This document shows positions 45,924 to 59,500 of a DNA stretch of 64,000 nucleotides, piece after piece. Origin of the DNA: Rapana venosa. Taxonomy: Eukaryota > Mollusca > Gastropoda > Neogastropoda > Muricidae. Under the pieces are notes generated by a model. That model had not been told where the DNA came from, ran no database searches, and saw only the letters and a program-made list of their open reading frames with translations. Location of the stretch: NCBI GenBank assembly GCA_028751875.1, contig CM054135.1:7644924-7708923 (forward strand), in the 5' to 3' direction. Numbering within the stretch: the stretch's first letter is position 1; each line of letters opens with the position of its first letter. The position numbers and the translations under genes were made by a program.

Positions 45924-47008
45924 GGTAGCCTGTATGGATTTTCATGCATCGGGTAGGATGTGGAGGTCAAGGTGTCAGCTGCTGTCAGACACCTTTAGTG
46001 AATTTTATTCAGTGAAGAATAACATCTCCCCCCCCACAAAAAAAAAAAAAGAAAGAAAAAAAAAGATTACAATGACACTGCTGTAGAATATTTGTTCCCA
46101 TTGTCAGCATATCCGAGAATGAAGTTTGTGTCAGTAGAAGTGATGAATGTACACTGCATGATTGGGTCAGCCCCCTATTCAGATTGGGGTGATGCAAATG
46201 TTGACATGTGTTGACTGTGTGTGTTTTGTGCTGTCTGGTTCCGTGAATTGGTGACTCTGGTGTCTGATGAGGATGTTTTACTGAGGTTGAAGGCAGCCGA
46301 TGATGTACAAACATGAATTAAAAACATTTTTAGTGGGATGATAATGTTGTGTGTTGTGTTTAGGAGTGTGTGTCTTGTGTGTGAATGTCTGCATTTCTGT
46401 GTGTGCTTACATGCGTGTGTGTGGGGATGGGTGGGGGGGGAGGGGAGGGTGTGTGTGTGTGAGAGCACAGTGTGTGTGCATGAAGTGCGCATATCATGCA
46501 TGCATCTGTCTGTGCGAGTGTCGGTCAAACTTTTTTCCCCAGATAGTACACTGAATAAGCAATGCATTTACTTTTTTCATCAAGACATCTGTGTGTGTGT
46601 GTGTATGTATGTGTGTGAGAGAGCAAGAGTGTATGCTAACATGTATGTGTATTGTGTGTGTCCATGATTTTGCCGGCTGATATACGTGTGGATAAACACA
46701 CAACATTTGCTCCACTTTCACTCCATTTAAAAAAACAAACACACACACACCTGAATAATATGTACAAGTCTTGAATATCACCCTTTTTTTTTTAAAATCC
46801 ATATTTCCACCTTTTATTCACTCACCCAAATATATACATCAGAAAAATACAATTTCTTCCGCTTGATATGCAGAACACAACCCACTACAAATCACCCACC
46901 CTCACCCCTACAAAAATGCGGTAAGGCACGTGCACACTGCATGGAAGACGAAATGGTCCACAGACAACACGCTCTGCTCCACATGATTTATGTCCCTTCA
47001 TTTTTCCC
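44421..47008. other. Intergenic or 3' UTR sequence, no gene seen
   Basis: Contains a poly-G run of about 40 bases at 45882-45922, (GT)n-rich sequence at 46450-46470 and 46588-46620, and mixed A/C runs near 46030-46065. Frames here are short and show no family. Confidence 0.5.
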
Positions 47009-47254
47009 CGTTCCTCAGTTAGAGCTCCAAGGTTCACCAATGGTGAGATTTGGCGTATGCAACCGTTTTTGCTCACCATGAAGAAGGTAGCCAAATTCTG
47101 ACTTCGGGGATATTTACTTTGAAAAAAAGTATGCATACAGATATTGTGTTAAAACATCATCCTCAAAGTCGGAATACGCCTTAATGGTAGCCAAAAGCAG
47201 GTGCATACGCAAAATCTCACCATCGGTAAGCCTCTAAGCTCTAGCCGAGGAACG
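47009..47254. repeat. Inverted pair of the dispersed module, about 100-bp arms
   Basis: Arm 1 (47009-47110) runs cgttcctcagttagagctcc, then caccaatggtgagatttggc, and ends ctgacttcggggat. Arm 2 (47161-47254) is the same module reversed (agtcggaatacgccttaatg ... aatctcaccatcggtaagcc ... ctctagccgaggaacg). The spacer is about 50 bases. A transcript through it would fold into a long hairpin. Confidence 0.75.
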
Positions 47255-47840
47255 AAAAGGAAAAATAAACATCTTACCACGCAGGCAGCCGTACTGTATC
47301 TTCTGAGGATTTTTCTCCTTTTATTAATGCAGAATAATGGATGTCATAGATGAAGACCATCTGAACATAACATGAGTAACAGACAAAGCTTTTGGCTTGG
47401 TACGACTCTGGAATTGATTTCACAGTGCTGCACCTCTCACCCACTCATTCCAATCTCATCTCTCACACACACACTCACACACACATACACACACACACCA
47501 CATACACACACACACACATACACCCATGGCTGATTCTATGGCACTTCACATCCAGCTCTCTGCATGGGAGTTACCACAGCTGAGTTTCTGTGAAGCCACC
47601 AGCCAGAAGAGGCCCTTCACTGCATGTAATGTTCAGCAGTGGCCGCTCATGTTTAAAAACAACAAAACACAAAAACAAACAAGACAAAAAATCCTCGTCT
47701 AATTTCCTTCTACTAATCAAAGAAACATTACAGACGAAAGTGAAAGATGAAAAGAAATATCTACTTACTTTTCTGATGCATACAAAATTTTATTTTTAAA
47801 TAATTGCATTCTATCCATCAATTAATGAATGAGTGTGTGA

Positions 47841-47846
47841 TTTATT
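47841..47846 (-). promoter_or_regulatory. Candidate polyadenylation signal for GNPTG
   Basis: AATAAA on the minus strand about 870 bases past the GNPTG stop; another is at 47789-47794. Confidence 0.25.
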
Positions 47847-48709
47847 GAGCACATAACTATCTCCTCCCCCACAGGTGTGACTGCAGTGCTGGGAAAGACC
47901 AGAAATACTGAAGGGAAGTTGAGGGGGAAGGGGTATGAAATGAACATACCATGTGGAAACATACTGACACACTGCACACACGCCCACACACATGTGCACA
48001 CTCCCTGGATTCACACAGACACGTCCTAAAATACCCATACAGTTGTTTTTAAAACACTGAAGACAAGATCACAGCACCAGAGAGATAATCCATTTCTGCC
48101 TAAATGATCTGAATGTGTCCACTACATCGCATGAGCAAAACATGATAAAAAAGTAACCAGAACAATGGCATTTTTGTTCTTCTGCAAACATTGATCATCA
48201 ACCATACAAGGAAAACAACCTGTCCTGTGAGAAGGAGATGCTATGTTGAATACTGTAAGCACTGAATGAGTCAGAAAATACAGAAGACTTAAAACTGAAA
48301 AAAAAAGAGAAAGAAAAAAGTACAGCATCTGATTTTAGCCTTAAGGATACAAGACATAAATCACTTCCCCTATGTAACTGTGACATACACCAGTAAAAAC
48401 ACCCCAAAAATTTGTCTTTCTGATCTCAGTGTTACAAGCCACACTGCAAAATGTTGCCTGACAAAAACTTATCCACCTAAAAAGCCCCCCAATAAGTTAT
48501 GACACCATTTCTATCCCACACTTTCTAAAATGTAACCAGATTTCAAATTCATAATAATAATAATTATTATTGCACCTGCTTTCATTCTGCACAATTAACA
48601 TCACATATTTTTACAGCTCAGACTTTCCACCTGAAATGTACCCACACTGAATTCACTGCACGCACGGCTTGTAGGGAATGTTGTTGGTAGCGCTGGGTAA
48701 CTATGCTGG

Positions 48710-49046
48710 CTAGGTCTGTGCAGGTGATAGTGTCACTGTGCTGTTTTTGGAATCTGAAATGGGATATCATCGTCATCATCATCATCATCATCATCATCAG
48801 TACCATTATTGTTTACAGCCAAGCTGACCGCTAGGCTTTCATCAAAACTGTCAACCTCTCCTCATCTGGACTCCTCCACTGGAGTCACTAGGGCACTACA
48901 CTGAAGAGGCTGTTCACCAGATTTCTGTATTTATGCTAGGTGTGTGTACCAAAGCCTGGTTTCTACTTTCACGATTTCATTGAAAAAGAAAAAAAAACAG
49001 GAATCAGGTTAAAACTCATTTAGTCCTCTAGAACCCCCCCCCCCCC

Positions 49047-49084
<38 letters not shown>

Positions 49085-50515
49085 TCCCCCCCCCAAACCA
49101 ATAATTAACACCCCCCTTACCCCCCCCCAAAAAACCCAACCCAAACAACCCCCCCCCCCCCACAACCCCATCTGATGTCTTTTTTGCCTATTTTGCTTTC
49201 ACTCTTGATTAACGTTAGCTGATACAGAGTAAGTGGCAGGTGAAAAAATTAACATTTTAAACTATGCATGAAAGTATATCATCTCTTTCTTACCTTTAAC
49301 ATTTTCCCCCATCATTTTTCCCACAAACATTTTCAATTGTGCATGGCAGTGTATCATCATTAATTTACCTTTATTTTATCTTATTTCCCTGTGTCCCCCA
49401 TGTCCAATACTTACTTTTGTAGGTGGCAAGCTCAGCCTTCACTTCTTCCAGTTCCTCCTGTAGCCGTCTGTACATCTGTGAAGAAAACGTGAACAGATAT
49501 AGCACATAATATTAATTATAATAATAATAATAATGTATGGAATTTATATAGCGCTGAATCTTGTAAAGCAACAAATCAAAGCGCTCAGATAACTTTTTTC
49601 TTTTTTTTTGTATATCGAGGATAATGGAATAAGCACTCGTGCTTTTTAAAAAATTTTACATCCAGTCCCCATGTGTATGCGGTTTTGTAAATTTTGTCAT
49701 CTGTTCCCACCGGCACACAATGGCCTACTCTTTTGAAAAAAAGCGGAACAGGATTTAACGTGTGCGCAAGATGTTCTGCATGCGTTTGCACACGGGGCCT
49801 CGGTTTATAGTCTCATCCGAAGGATGACTGTCTTTCTTTTGAAAGTAAAAATAAACGTGTGTACATAATATGGGTTACACATGAACGTAACAACCCCCCA
49901 CCCTCACCACCACCATCCTGAATCAATGCACACATATTCTAAATCTCTAGCAAGTGCAAAACGTAAAAGACATTTTAAGTAAACAACAGCTAGTAACTTC
50001 CAACATTTCTGTTACACAAAAATCAAGAATTTGAATGGCTACTTCTTCTCAATGGCGGAAATTCTGTGCTAGGAATTCCCTCTTTTCTGTCCTTCTCTTT
50101 TCTTTCTGCCTCGTTCCTTTTCTTCCTGTCACCTCCTTCTTGTCTACTTTCTGCCTTCTTGGTCCACTCTCCAGCCTTTTTTTTCCCCCAAAAAAACCCA
50201 TTTCATCCATCCCATCACCAGCGTCACTTGCTCAGTCATGGGGCCCTACCTGGGAGCAGTGTGACAGGGAGATAAACTCCACAGTTCTCTCCTCCTTCTC
50301 TTTCTGCTCACGGGCCGCCCCGGCCGCTGACAGCTGTTGTCGTTTTTCTGAAGACAGCCGCAACCCCGCTTCCTCCAGAATGCCCTGCAGGCGTTTCTTA
50401 TACCCCTGCAACAGAGCAGTGCCAGGCTATAGAGTGTGTGAGTGTGTGTGTGTGAGTGTGTGTGTGTGTGTGAGTGTGTGTGTGTGAGTGTGTGTGTGTG
50501 AGAGTGTGGTGGAGA

Positions 50516-50552
<37 letters not shown>

Positions 50553-53500
50553 TGAGTGTCTGTGTGAGAGAGAGTGTGAGTGTGTGTGTGTGTGAGTGCG
50601 TTGTGTGTGTGTGTGTATGTGTGCAAGTGTGTGTGCATGTGTTGTTGTTGTTGACTTCAATTTTATGTCTGTTCACTTTTAGTGATATTAGACGCTCCCC
50701 CCCCCCCCCAAAAAAAAAAAAAACCACAAAAAAACCCACAAAAAAAAACAACCGGTAGATGTGGATGTGTTGTTTTAAACAAAAATCTAGAAAAGAAACT
50801 TGGCAATGCAACAGGAATTTAAAAAAAAAAAAATACACATACACAACAACAACAAACAAAAACAAGTCATTAACGTTAATGTAACTATAACAAATGTCCT
50901 ATGGGACTGTGACAAAGACCTTTCACAATTTCAAATGCCAGTTTTAGATTACTGAATATGCTAGTGAGGGAGTTTTCAGAAAAATGGGGCATGAAAGGTT
51001 TTACACTCTGGCAGTCAAAAAGTATATGAGTATTAGTGATATTCTCACCACACAGGCATTTACCATTTTTGCTGAATTTGGTTATCAATGCATTTAGTTT
51101 CATTCTATAGAATAAAGTATTAATTCTCCTTGACGTAAAAACACTTGTATTAACTTCTGAATGGTTCCCCACTGTTAAATTATCGGTATTGATTGCAGTT
51201 CTAGTTAAAAGTCTCTTATTTTGCTGATTACTTTCAGTGACCTTTCTCCATGATTTTTGTTCTAGTAAGCTATACCCTTCTTGTAAGGATAAAGGCACAT
51301 GCAATTCTATTGCATCCCGTCCATGTTTTGCATCCTTTTTGGCAGCTCTATCCGCCACCACTCATTAGGAAAGAACCCAGTGTGTGAAGGCACCCAACAA
51401 AAATTCACGCTTATTGCCCTTTAAGGTTAAGAGATGTATTACATGCTTAATCTCTAATTGATTTTCGAAGTTTTCTTGTAACATGGTGATTTTAAAGCAT
51501 ACAATGCCGATTTAGAATCAACGCAAAGAAGAATTTGAAATATACACAACGGCAAATCAAAAATATAAGTAAGACCCATTAGTATTGCTACAAGTTTCTG
51601 CTGTAAATATCGAGTGATGTTTACCAACATAATATGATTTTTCAATTTTTAATGCTGGTATAACAAAAGCAGAACCTGTTTCTTGATTTATCTAGACGTG
51701 ATCCGTCTGTATAAATTTGTAAATGGTCAAAATATTTATGATGGATGTGGGATCGGACATCAGCAACCATTATATTCTGGTTGTCATTCTTGTTTTCATT
51801 AGACACCTCTATATCAAAGTGTGCTTTATTCATCTCCCATGATGGACAAGGTAAGATTGCTTCTTGTGTGTCTATGCTGTGTTGATTGACTTCAGAGTTT
51901 TGTACCAGATCAGACACATATGTACTGATGGGCATTAAAGAGGATATATATTTCGCTCTTTTAGGAAAATTAAACTTTGATTTTACTTCTATTTCTTCTG
52001 AAATAAAATTTTCTGTCGTTTTGTTTCTAAGCAAATATTTAGCACATGCCAGTTGACGGTAATCATCTAAAGGCAACATGCCGACTTCGTTATATGTTCC
52101 CAGGGCTGAGGCGTGATAAGGCACACCAAGAGCCAGCCTGTATGCTTTGCAGTCTATACTTTGCAACTTTTTAAGTAAATACTTAGGCGCACTGAAAAAG
52201 ACCTCTTGACCATACGATAATTTTGAACGAATAAGGGATGTAGCTAAATATTTCATATTTAATGTGTCTTGGCCCCAGAACTGTTTACTTACCATCTTCA
52301 AAAAGTTTAAGCCTTTCTTTGCTTTAGTTAAATGTCTTCGATATGTGCATTCCAAGTTAGCTTAGAAGTGAGAATAACACCCAAGAACTTTACGGTGTCT
52401 TTATACTCAATCATGTTGGTCCCAATTCTAAATGCTGGTAGGTCATCTGGATTACTTCCATTGTTAAAAAGCACAGTGTACGTTTTTTCTGTGGATAAAG
52501 TAAATCCATTTTCGAGCATATAATTATCGATGTTATTAAGCTGGTTCTGGTATACCTTTTTAATGTAGTTTAACGCTCTTTTTGGTGTGTTTCGTTTCAT
52601 AGAAACATTCATCCACATACATATATCATCTGCATATTGTACTAAGACTACTTCCTTCGACAATTTCATAGGAAGATCATGCAGCAAAATATTAAATAAG
52701 AGAGGCGATATTACAGAACCTTGGGGAAGTCCCATATGAAGAGATCTAAAACTAGAATATGATTTAGCTACTCTAACCTGTATACTTCTATTAGTCAAAA
52801 AACTTTTAATATAATTATAAAAATGCCCAGAAAAACCCAGATCCTTTAGTTTACACAGCAACTTAGCATGCCAAACTTGATCACACGCTCTTTTTATATA
52901 AAAAAAAAAAATGTTGCAAGAACGTTCTTTCTTCTTGCAAACTGAATTTTTATATGCGTTGAAAGCTTAACCAAGTTATCTATGGCAGATCTGTCTTTTC
53001 GAAAACCCGCTTGATTGACGGGGATTATTTTATTCTTATCACAGAAGTACATCAGCCTTTTAAGAATAATTCTCTCCATTAGCTTGCCAGTGTGTGAGGT
53101 CAAAGCAATTGGCCTGTAGCTAGTTTTGTCTGTTCTGGGTTTTCCCTGTTTATGAATAGGAATGACAATAGATTGATTCCAATCCACAGGCAATAACACC
53201 TTCAATCCAACATTTATTGAACAGTTTATGCAGTAGAAAAATAAAGTTTGCTGGTAGATGTTTTAGCATGTCATTAGAAACTGCATCTAAACCGACAGAT
53301 GTTTTCTTAGTAGAAAGAGACAGTAAAGCATCTCTAACTTCATCCACTGAAATTGGAGCATTAATGCATGAACTGTTGTCAGAGATTGGGTCATTATACT
53401 CTGTTTTATTTTCCTCTTCTGTTCTATAGTTCCTACACTTAAGTGACAATCCTTCAAGACGCATCGATTTTGAAAACATATCTGCAAACGCCTCTGCCTT

Positions 53501-56500
53501 TTCTAAATTTGATGGGAATTCTTTGTTTTCCAGTCTCACTGGACAAGTTGGTAAGCTAACGCCTTTTTTCATTTCATGAAATTTTTCCCACACCTTTTTA
53601 AGGTCCTTATGATTTGAAATTTCGGTGGTACAAAAAGAAGTCCAAAACTGTCTCTTAGCCTGAGCTACAACAAGGTTACAATGAATTTTAGCTTGTTTGC
53701 TTGTTTGTGTGCATGTGTGTGTGAGTGTGCGTGTTTGTGAGTGTGTGTGTGCGCACGTGCGTATCAGTGTGTGTATCTTGAAATCTTGAATCTTGTCTTG
53801 AGGTTTTGTTTGTCTGCGCCGGTTTCTCACAAAAATAAGATTTCAACAATAAAAAACTGGAACCCATGATGAATCCCCTCTCTGTTTAGATTCTATGTAC
53901 CAGATCAGTTTTTTAACAAATTAGCTTTGGCTCTAAATGATACAGAGAACGACGGTCCGTCACCTTTTCAGTGAGTTCTTTGCGATATCTGCGTCCCTCC
54001 AACTGGTCCCATTTGGCACGCAGGTGAAGGGGCAGGGTGGGGTAGACCAGCAAGGAGTGGGGGTGGCAGACAAGTGGCGTGCTGAACGCCATGACGTAGT
54101 GACAGGTGTGAGGTTCCGACACGCTGAGGATTTCACTGCTGTTTCCGCATTCCAAATTCACCTGTTTATTGACAAGACAAACATATAGATACACAGACAT
54201 GTACGCGTGTATAGGAATGCATACACATACATACAGACAGACAGACTGGCATACACATAGACACACATGTACATGCAAGAACAGAAATATGATTTTTTTC
54301 TAAAAAATCATTTTTCATCACTGCTGTCAAACATTATTTTAAATCATTGCAAAATCAACTATTCTTTATTGCTATTTTAAAATGTTCAAGTGTGAGCTTA
54401 TTCCATTATCCTCAAAATAAAATAGTTTAAAAAAAATATTCATGCTGTTGACAGCAATACAACAATTCAGAGTCAACTGACAACAGCAAACAACTATTAA
54501 CAGCAGTACTTTAAATAGTAATCTTTGCAGTAATTGAATAAAGATGAACATTCAGATTCATACAGACAAGAACAATGCACTATGGATTATGATCCACCAA
54601 TGTATAGCCAAAGAAAAACTGTCATAACAATGAACACTATCAATCATGGATAAACGCTAAATGCTCAGCCCCCCTCCCCCCAAATCTTCCAATACAATAA
54701 CGCCGTAAGTGCTAAACGCTTACCTTGATACTGCGCCTGATCTGACCACAGTTGTCTCCATCCGTCATTTCCATGGAGAGGAAAGTGTTGTTCTCTATCT
54801 CCCACTCCTGCCAAACCCTGCACAGCATGAGGCTTTCAGATGACACTTTACACCAGATACTCCAACTTTCTTTAAATTTCATTCTATTCAAGTTTTGTGA
54901 CAATTATATTAAGATGACATTGTCAAAGCTACATAATGTTGATGACAAACAGTGAGATAAAGGGCAAACGAAACAGAGCACAAGAGACAGGCACGAGACA
55001 GGCCTAGAGACATATAGTGTTACTTATTGTCCTAACTTGTGTTAGTAATAGTTACTATGCGACTTATTTGAATAAGTTATTTCCTAATTTGTGTTAGTAA
55101 CACAGTATGTGTTTTTGTATAAATTCTTTGAAAACCAAAATGCTTTTCTAATAAATAAATACACTCCTACTACAAAAAGAAACTCCTACTACAAAAAGAC
55201 AAGACTCAACTTTTCCCCTTAATTTCTTGAGGAGTCATTGGTGCACTGCACTTGAATTTTTCTGGCATGTGTCACTGGCAAGTAGAATTTGGCAGAGCCC
55301 ATTCCTCTCCAGGAACCCGAGTGCATGCTGAGTATATTGGTGTCATCCCTCCCACAGGCAATAGACTGGTCCACTCTTCTGTGAAAGGTCAATGGGTTTT
55401 ATGTGGACATTGGTGTATCGTCTCAACCAAAGATGCAAGGGCTTTGGAGAGAGTGAAATTAGTATCAGCATTAACACCAGTGGAAAAATCACCTAGGATA
55501 CCTCAGTTGAAGTTTGAACCTAGGCCCTCAGTTACCATGAGATCATGAGTGTGACACTCTAACCACTAGGCTTTCCTCTCCCACCCCCAAAACAAAGTGA
55601 AAAGAAAAAGGACACACATACCATTCTGTGTGTGTGTGTGTGTGTGTGTGTCTCTGTGTGTATGTCTGTGCTGTGTCCCTGTCCTGATTATAGCAACTGT
55701 GTCTGAGTCATACAGATCTGTATGTCAGTATGTATGCATAATGAGTATGGGTTTGCATTAATACGCACATCTACACATGCATATATATCTATACATACAA
55801 CTTCTAATCAGGTAAAGCAATGGCCAAACCATATTAGACTCATTGATTTTGCTGAGACTGTGAGCAAGTCTGTGGTTGTTTTTTGTTGTTGTTATTGTTA
55901 GCATTGTTGTTTCTATTGTTTGTTGCAGAGTGACGCCCAGCTCCAGGTAATCAAAATATGCACTCTGTTTTCCTTCTTCACCCCTGAAAATCACTCTGAG
56001 GTCACAAACATGTACATAAATACTGAACAGAAAGTTTGTGTGTTAGGTTGTTTTCAAGTACCTTACCATACAGGCATCTCTGACTTCAGAGGATCTGTAA
56101 CCATGGGTAACAAACTGCCACTTACCCCAGCACCCCATTGTAGGGATTCCAGTGGTACCCCTGTTCATGCTGAGTCACGTTGGAAAAGGGGCAGAAGTTG
56201 TACTTGTAACTGGAAAGATCAACCAAGATATCATAAATCTATAAAGTACGCTTTCTTCAATTCATACACTTTTAAAACCAAAAATCTGTAATTTGCTGTA
56301 GTTGTTTTTTCAACAGAAAAACAGGCTACCACTAACTAAGTCTACTTGTGAATGTTCTCACATGTAGGCAAACGACTCCTATTACAAATCATCTTTGCCT
56401 ACTTGAATTGTTTAGGGAATAAACAAAGAAAAAAAAAAGGCATAAATCTATAAAAAAATGTTTGTTTGGGAGTCTTTGTGCACAAAAGTTATCAAATCCT

Positions 56501-59500
56501 ATACTAGAATTAGAAGAAGGAGCATCAGCATGCGTAATATGAAAACTCTTTTACATTTCCCCAACCCCCACCACTCATATGTGTGTATACTGCCACACGT
56601 GTTCACTTCTTAGTACTTTTTCTACACTCTCTAAGTTCACACTCTTCCCATGCCACCTACTTGTCAAGCGTTTTAGAGAAGCAGTGATTTTGCAGGTATT
56701 TCAGGTGGGGAGGACCAGACACATTGGCAGGCTGGACTCTCATTTTCAGATTGTTTTCAGCGTCATTCTGTGCTCCCCATGGCTGCAGATTGTTGTTTCC
56801 AAACCTGTCACACACAAGGAATTAATGGAAAATATTCAAGCACAAAATGTGTATATATAGTATACTGTAAAGGTAAAGGTGTCCAATAACCTATAAGGTC
56901 GAAGGGGAGTGAGGCGTTAGAGACCTCACTTCTGTAGAGGCCAGCATATTGAGGGCGGCGCCCATCTCCTCTCCCTCGCTGTTTTACCTTCCCTGACCCA
57001 CAATGCCATAATTACCGCACAATCAGCCTCATATGTCACCCAAGCAAGGTCATGCTGCAGATAATATTGAATAGACTGAAGCCACAAGCAGAGACCATCA
57101 TTGCTGAGGAACAAGCAGGTTTCAGAGCAGGGCGCAGCACAAAACAACAGATATTCAACCTCAGAATACTATGTGAGCGGTACCTTCAACATCAACAAGA
57201 CCTTTACCATGTATTTATCGATTTTAAGAAGGCATTTGACAGGGTGTGGCATGCAGCTTTGTGGGCAACCATGAATTTGTACAGCATCAATGCAAACCTG
57301 ATCAGAGTCATCAAACAGCTGTACAGCGAGGCCACCAGTGCAGTGTACTACAACAACAACATTGGAGAATGGTTTCGAACAACAGTTGGAGTAAGGCAGG
57401 GCTGTCTACTCTCACCCACTCTTTTCAACATCTTCCTTGAGAGAATCATGGCTGATGCACTGGAACATCATGAAGGATCAGTCAGCATTGGTGGCAGAAC
57501 GATCACAAACCTCCGCTTCGCAGATGACATTGATGGAATAGCAGGATCAGAAAAAGAGCTTGCCAGCCTAACAGAACACTTGGATAAGGCCTCCAAAACA
57601 TACGGCATGGAAATCAGTGCAGAGAAGACCAAACTGATGACTAATAACACCAACGGCATTAGCACTGATATCAGGGTTAATGACCAGAAGCTGGAAACAG
57701 TTCAAAGCTTCAAGTACCTGGGAGCCATGTATCAGACCAGGGATCCAAGCCAGAAGTAGTATGCAGGACTGCACAGACAATAACAGCTTTGTCAAAACTA
57801 AACACCATCTGGAGAGATAAGAATATCTCACTTATCTCCAAGATCAGACTAATGCGTTCCCTTGTCATATCCATATTTCTGTATGCCTGTGAATCATGGA
57901 CCCTGACTGCAGATTTGGAGAGAAGAGTACAGGCAGTGGAGATGAGATGCTTTCGGAGACTCCTTGGCATCTCCTACAAAGACCACATAAGCAACGAAAG
58001 CGTGCATAACAGAATCCAGCAAACCATTGGACCCTATGAGAACCTTCTAACGATCGTGAAAAAGCGTAAACTTAAGTGGTATGGGCATGTCACAAGATCC
58101 CAAGGAATTACAAAGACAGTTTTGCAAGGCACTGTCCAAGGAGGAAGAAGAAGAGGCAGACCAAGGAAGAGCTGGGAGGATAACATCAGTGAATGGACAG
58201 GCCTAGAACTCAACAAAACCCTGAGAAAGGCAGAACAGAGAGAGGAATGGAGGGAACTGGTTGCTGAGTCTTTGAGGGTGCCCCCACGGTCGTCAGACTA
58301 CGGGACAGATAGATAGATAGATAGAGACCCTAAAGAGGCAGGTACCCATTTACAGCTGGGTAAAATGTACTGAAGCCAAGGCTCTTGTCGTAGTCTTGAG
58401 TATACCGTAATATAGTAATACTGAAACTAATTAAAATCATAATATTAATGATGAAGATATAATACCTAGTAAAGTAATAAACCAACATGACATGATAAGA
58501 GTATTATGACAATTTGAATTGACCTTACCCATAGCTTGAGGGTTCGTCAACAATTTTCATTTCCACCACATCAGATGTCAGAACTGTTCAACAATAAAAA
58601 CAAAACATTTTCTTTAGACAGCAGTTGCAGCAATCAGCCACACATTCTTGACATTAGTTCAGGTTAAAGAACTTAAACACATAGATCATATCACAGATGC
58701 CAGATGGACATACAGACAGACAGACACACAATTATATACATAAACAGTAAAAAAACAAACAAACACGCACAGCAAATTTTATTAATACTACACTTCTCAA
58801 GAGCAAATGGATATATTATATAAGTATGTCATTTACTCTATAGCCAAGACTATCATCAAGTCCAAGCAGCAAAGCAACTGAAAACAACACCAACACAACA
58901 GACCAGGCCCCTATTATCTGCAGACGCAATGGGAGCACACCTTGATCAGGCTCAGGACAGGCCACAACTGCCTAAATTTATGGAACACACTGACACAGAG
59001 CTGTGCCCTTGCAAGAGTGGCAGCCATCCTACCTGCTACATGGGACACTCTAAAAGAGGATCTGGCCTGATCCCACCCTAGCGACCAAGCTCTATGGCCA
59101 CTTTGAAGACCCAAGTGTACTGCTGCTTTCATCACAGAGACTGATCTGTCCATCTGATGAACGAAAAAGAAAAGAAAATACTACAATACCCTGGGGTTGA
59201 GAGAAAGCCTTGTGGTGTGACTCTGTGACTGCAAGCGTGAGCATCACACTTATGATCTGATGCCAGTGATGGTATATTAATAAATGAGGGTGCTCATCAT
59301 TGCTGATGCTAGTTCTGCAGAGGTGTCTGTCCATGGTGATTTTTCCTCTGTGTGAAAAAAGGAAGACTCCACACCACCAATAGTCTTCTGCTTGAGACTA
59401 TGAAATGAGTTCTTATACATACTGTGCAAATAACAAAATACACTCATAAAGTCATATACTGCACACATTAGAAGTGTTAGAGTTAAGTTCTGAAAGACAG

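Noticed and set aside
57052..58316. Two host genes in GNPTG intron 2
   Set aside because: Both frames are parts of one retrotransposon separated by a small indel.
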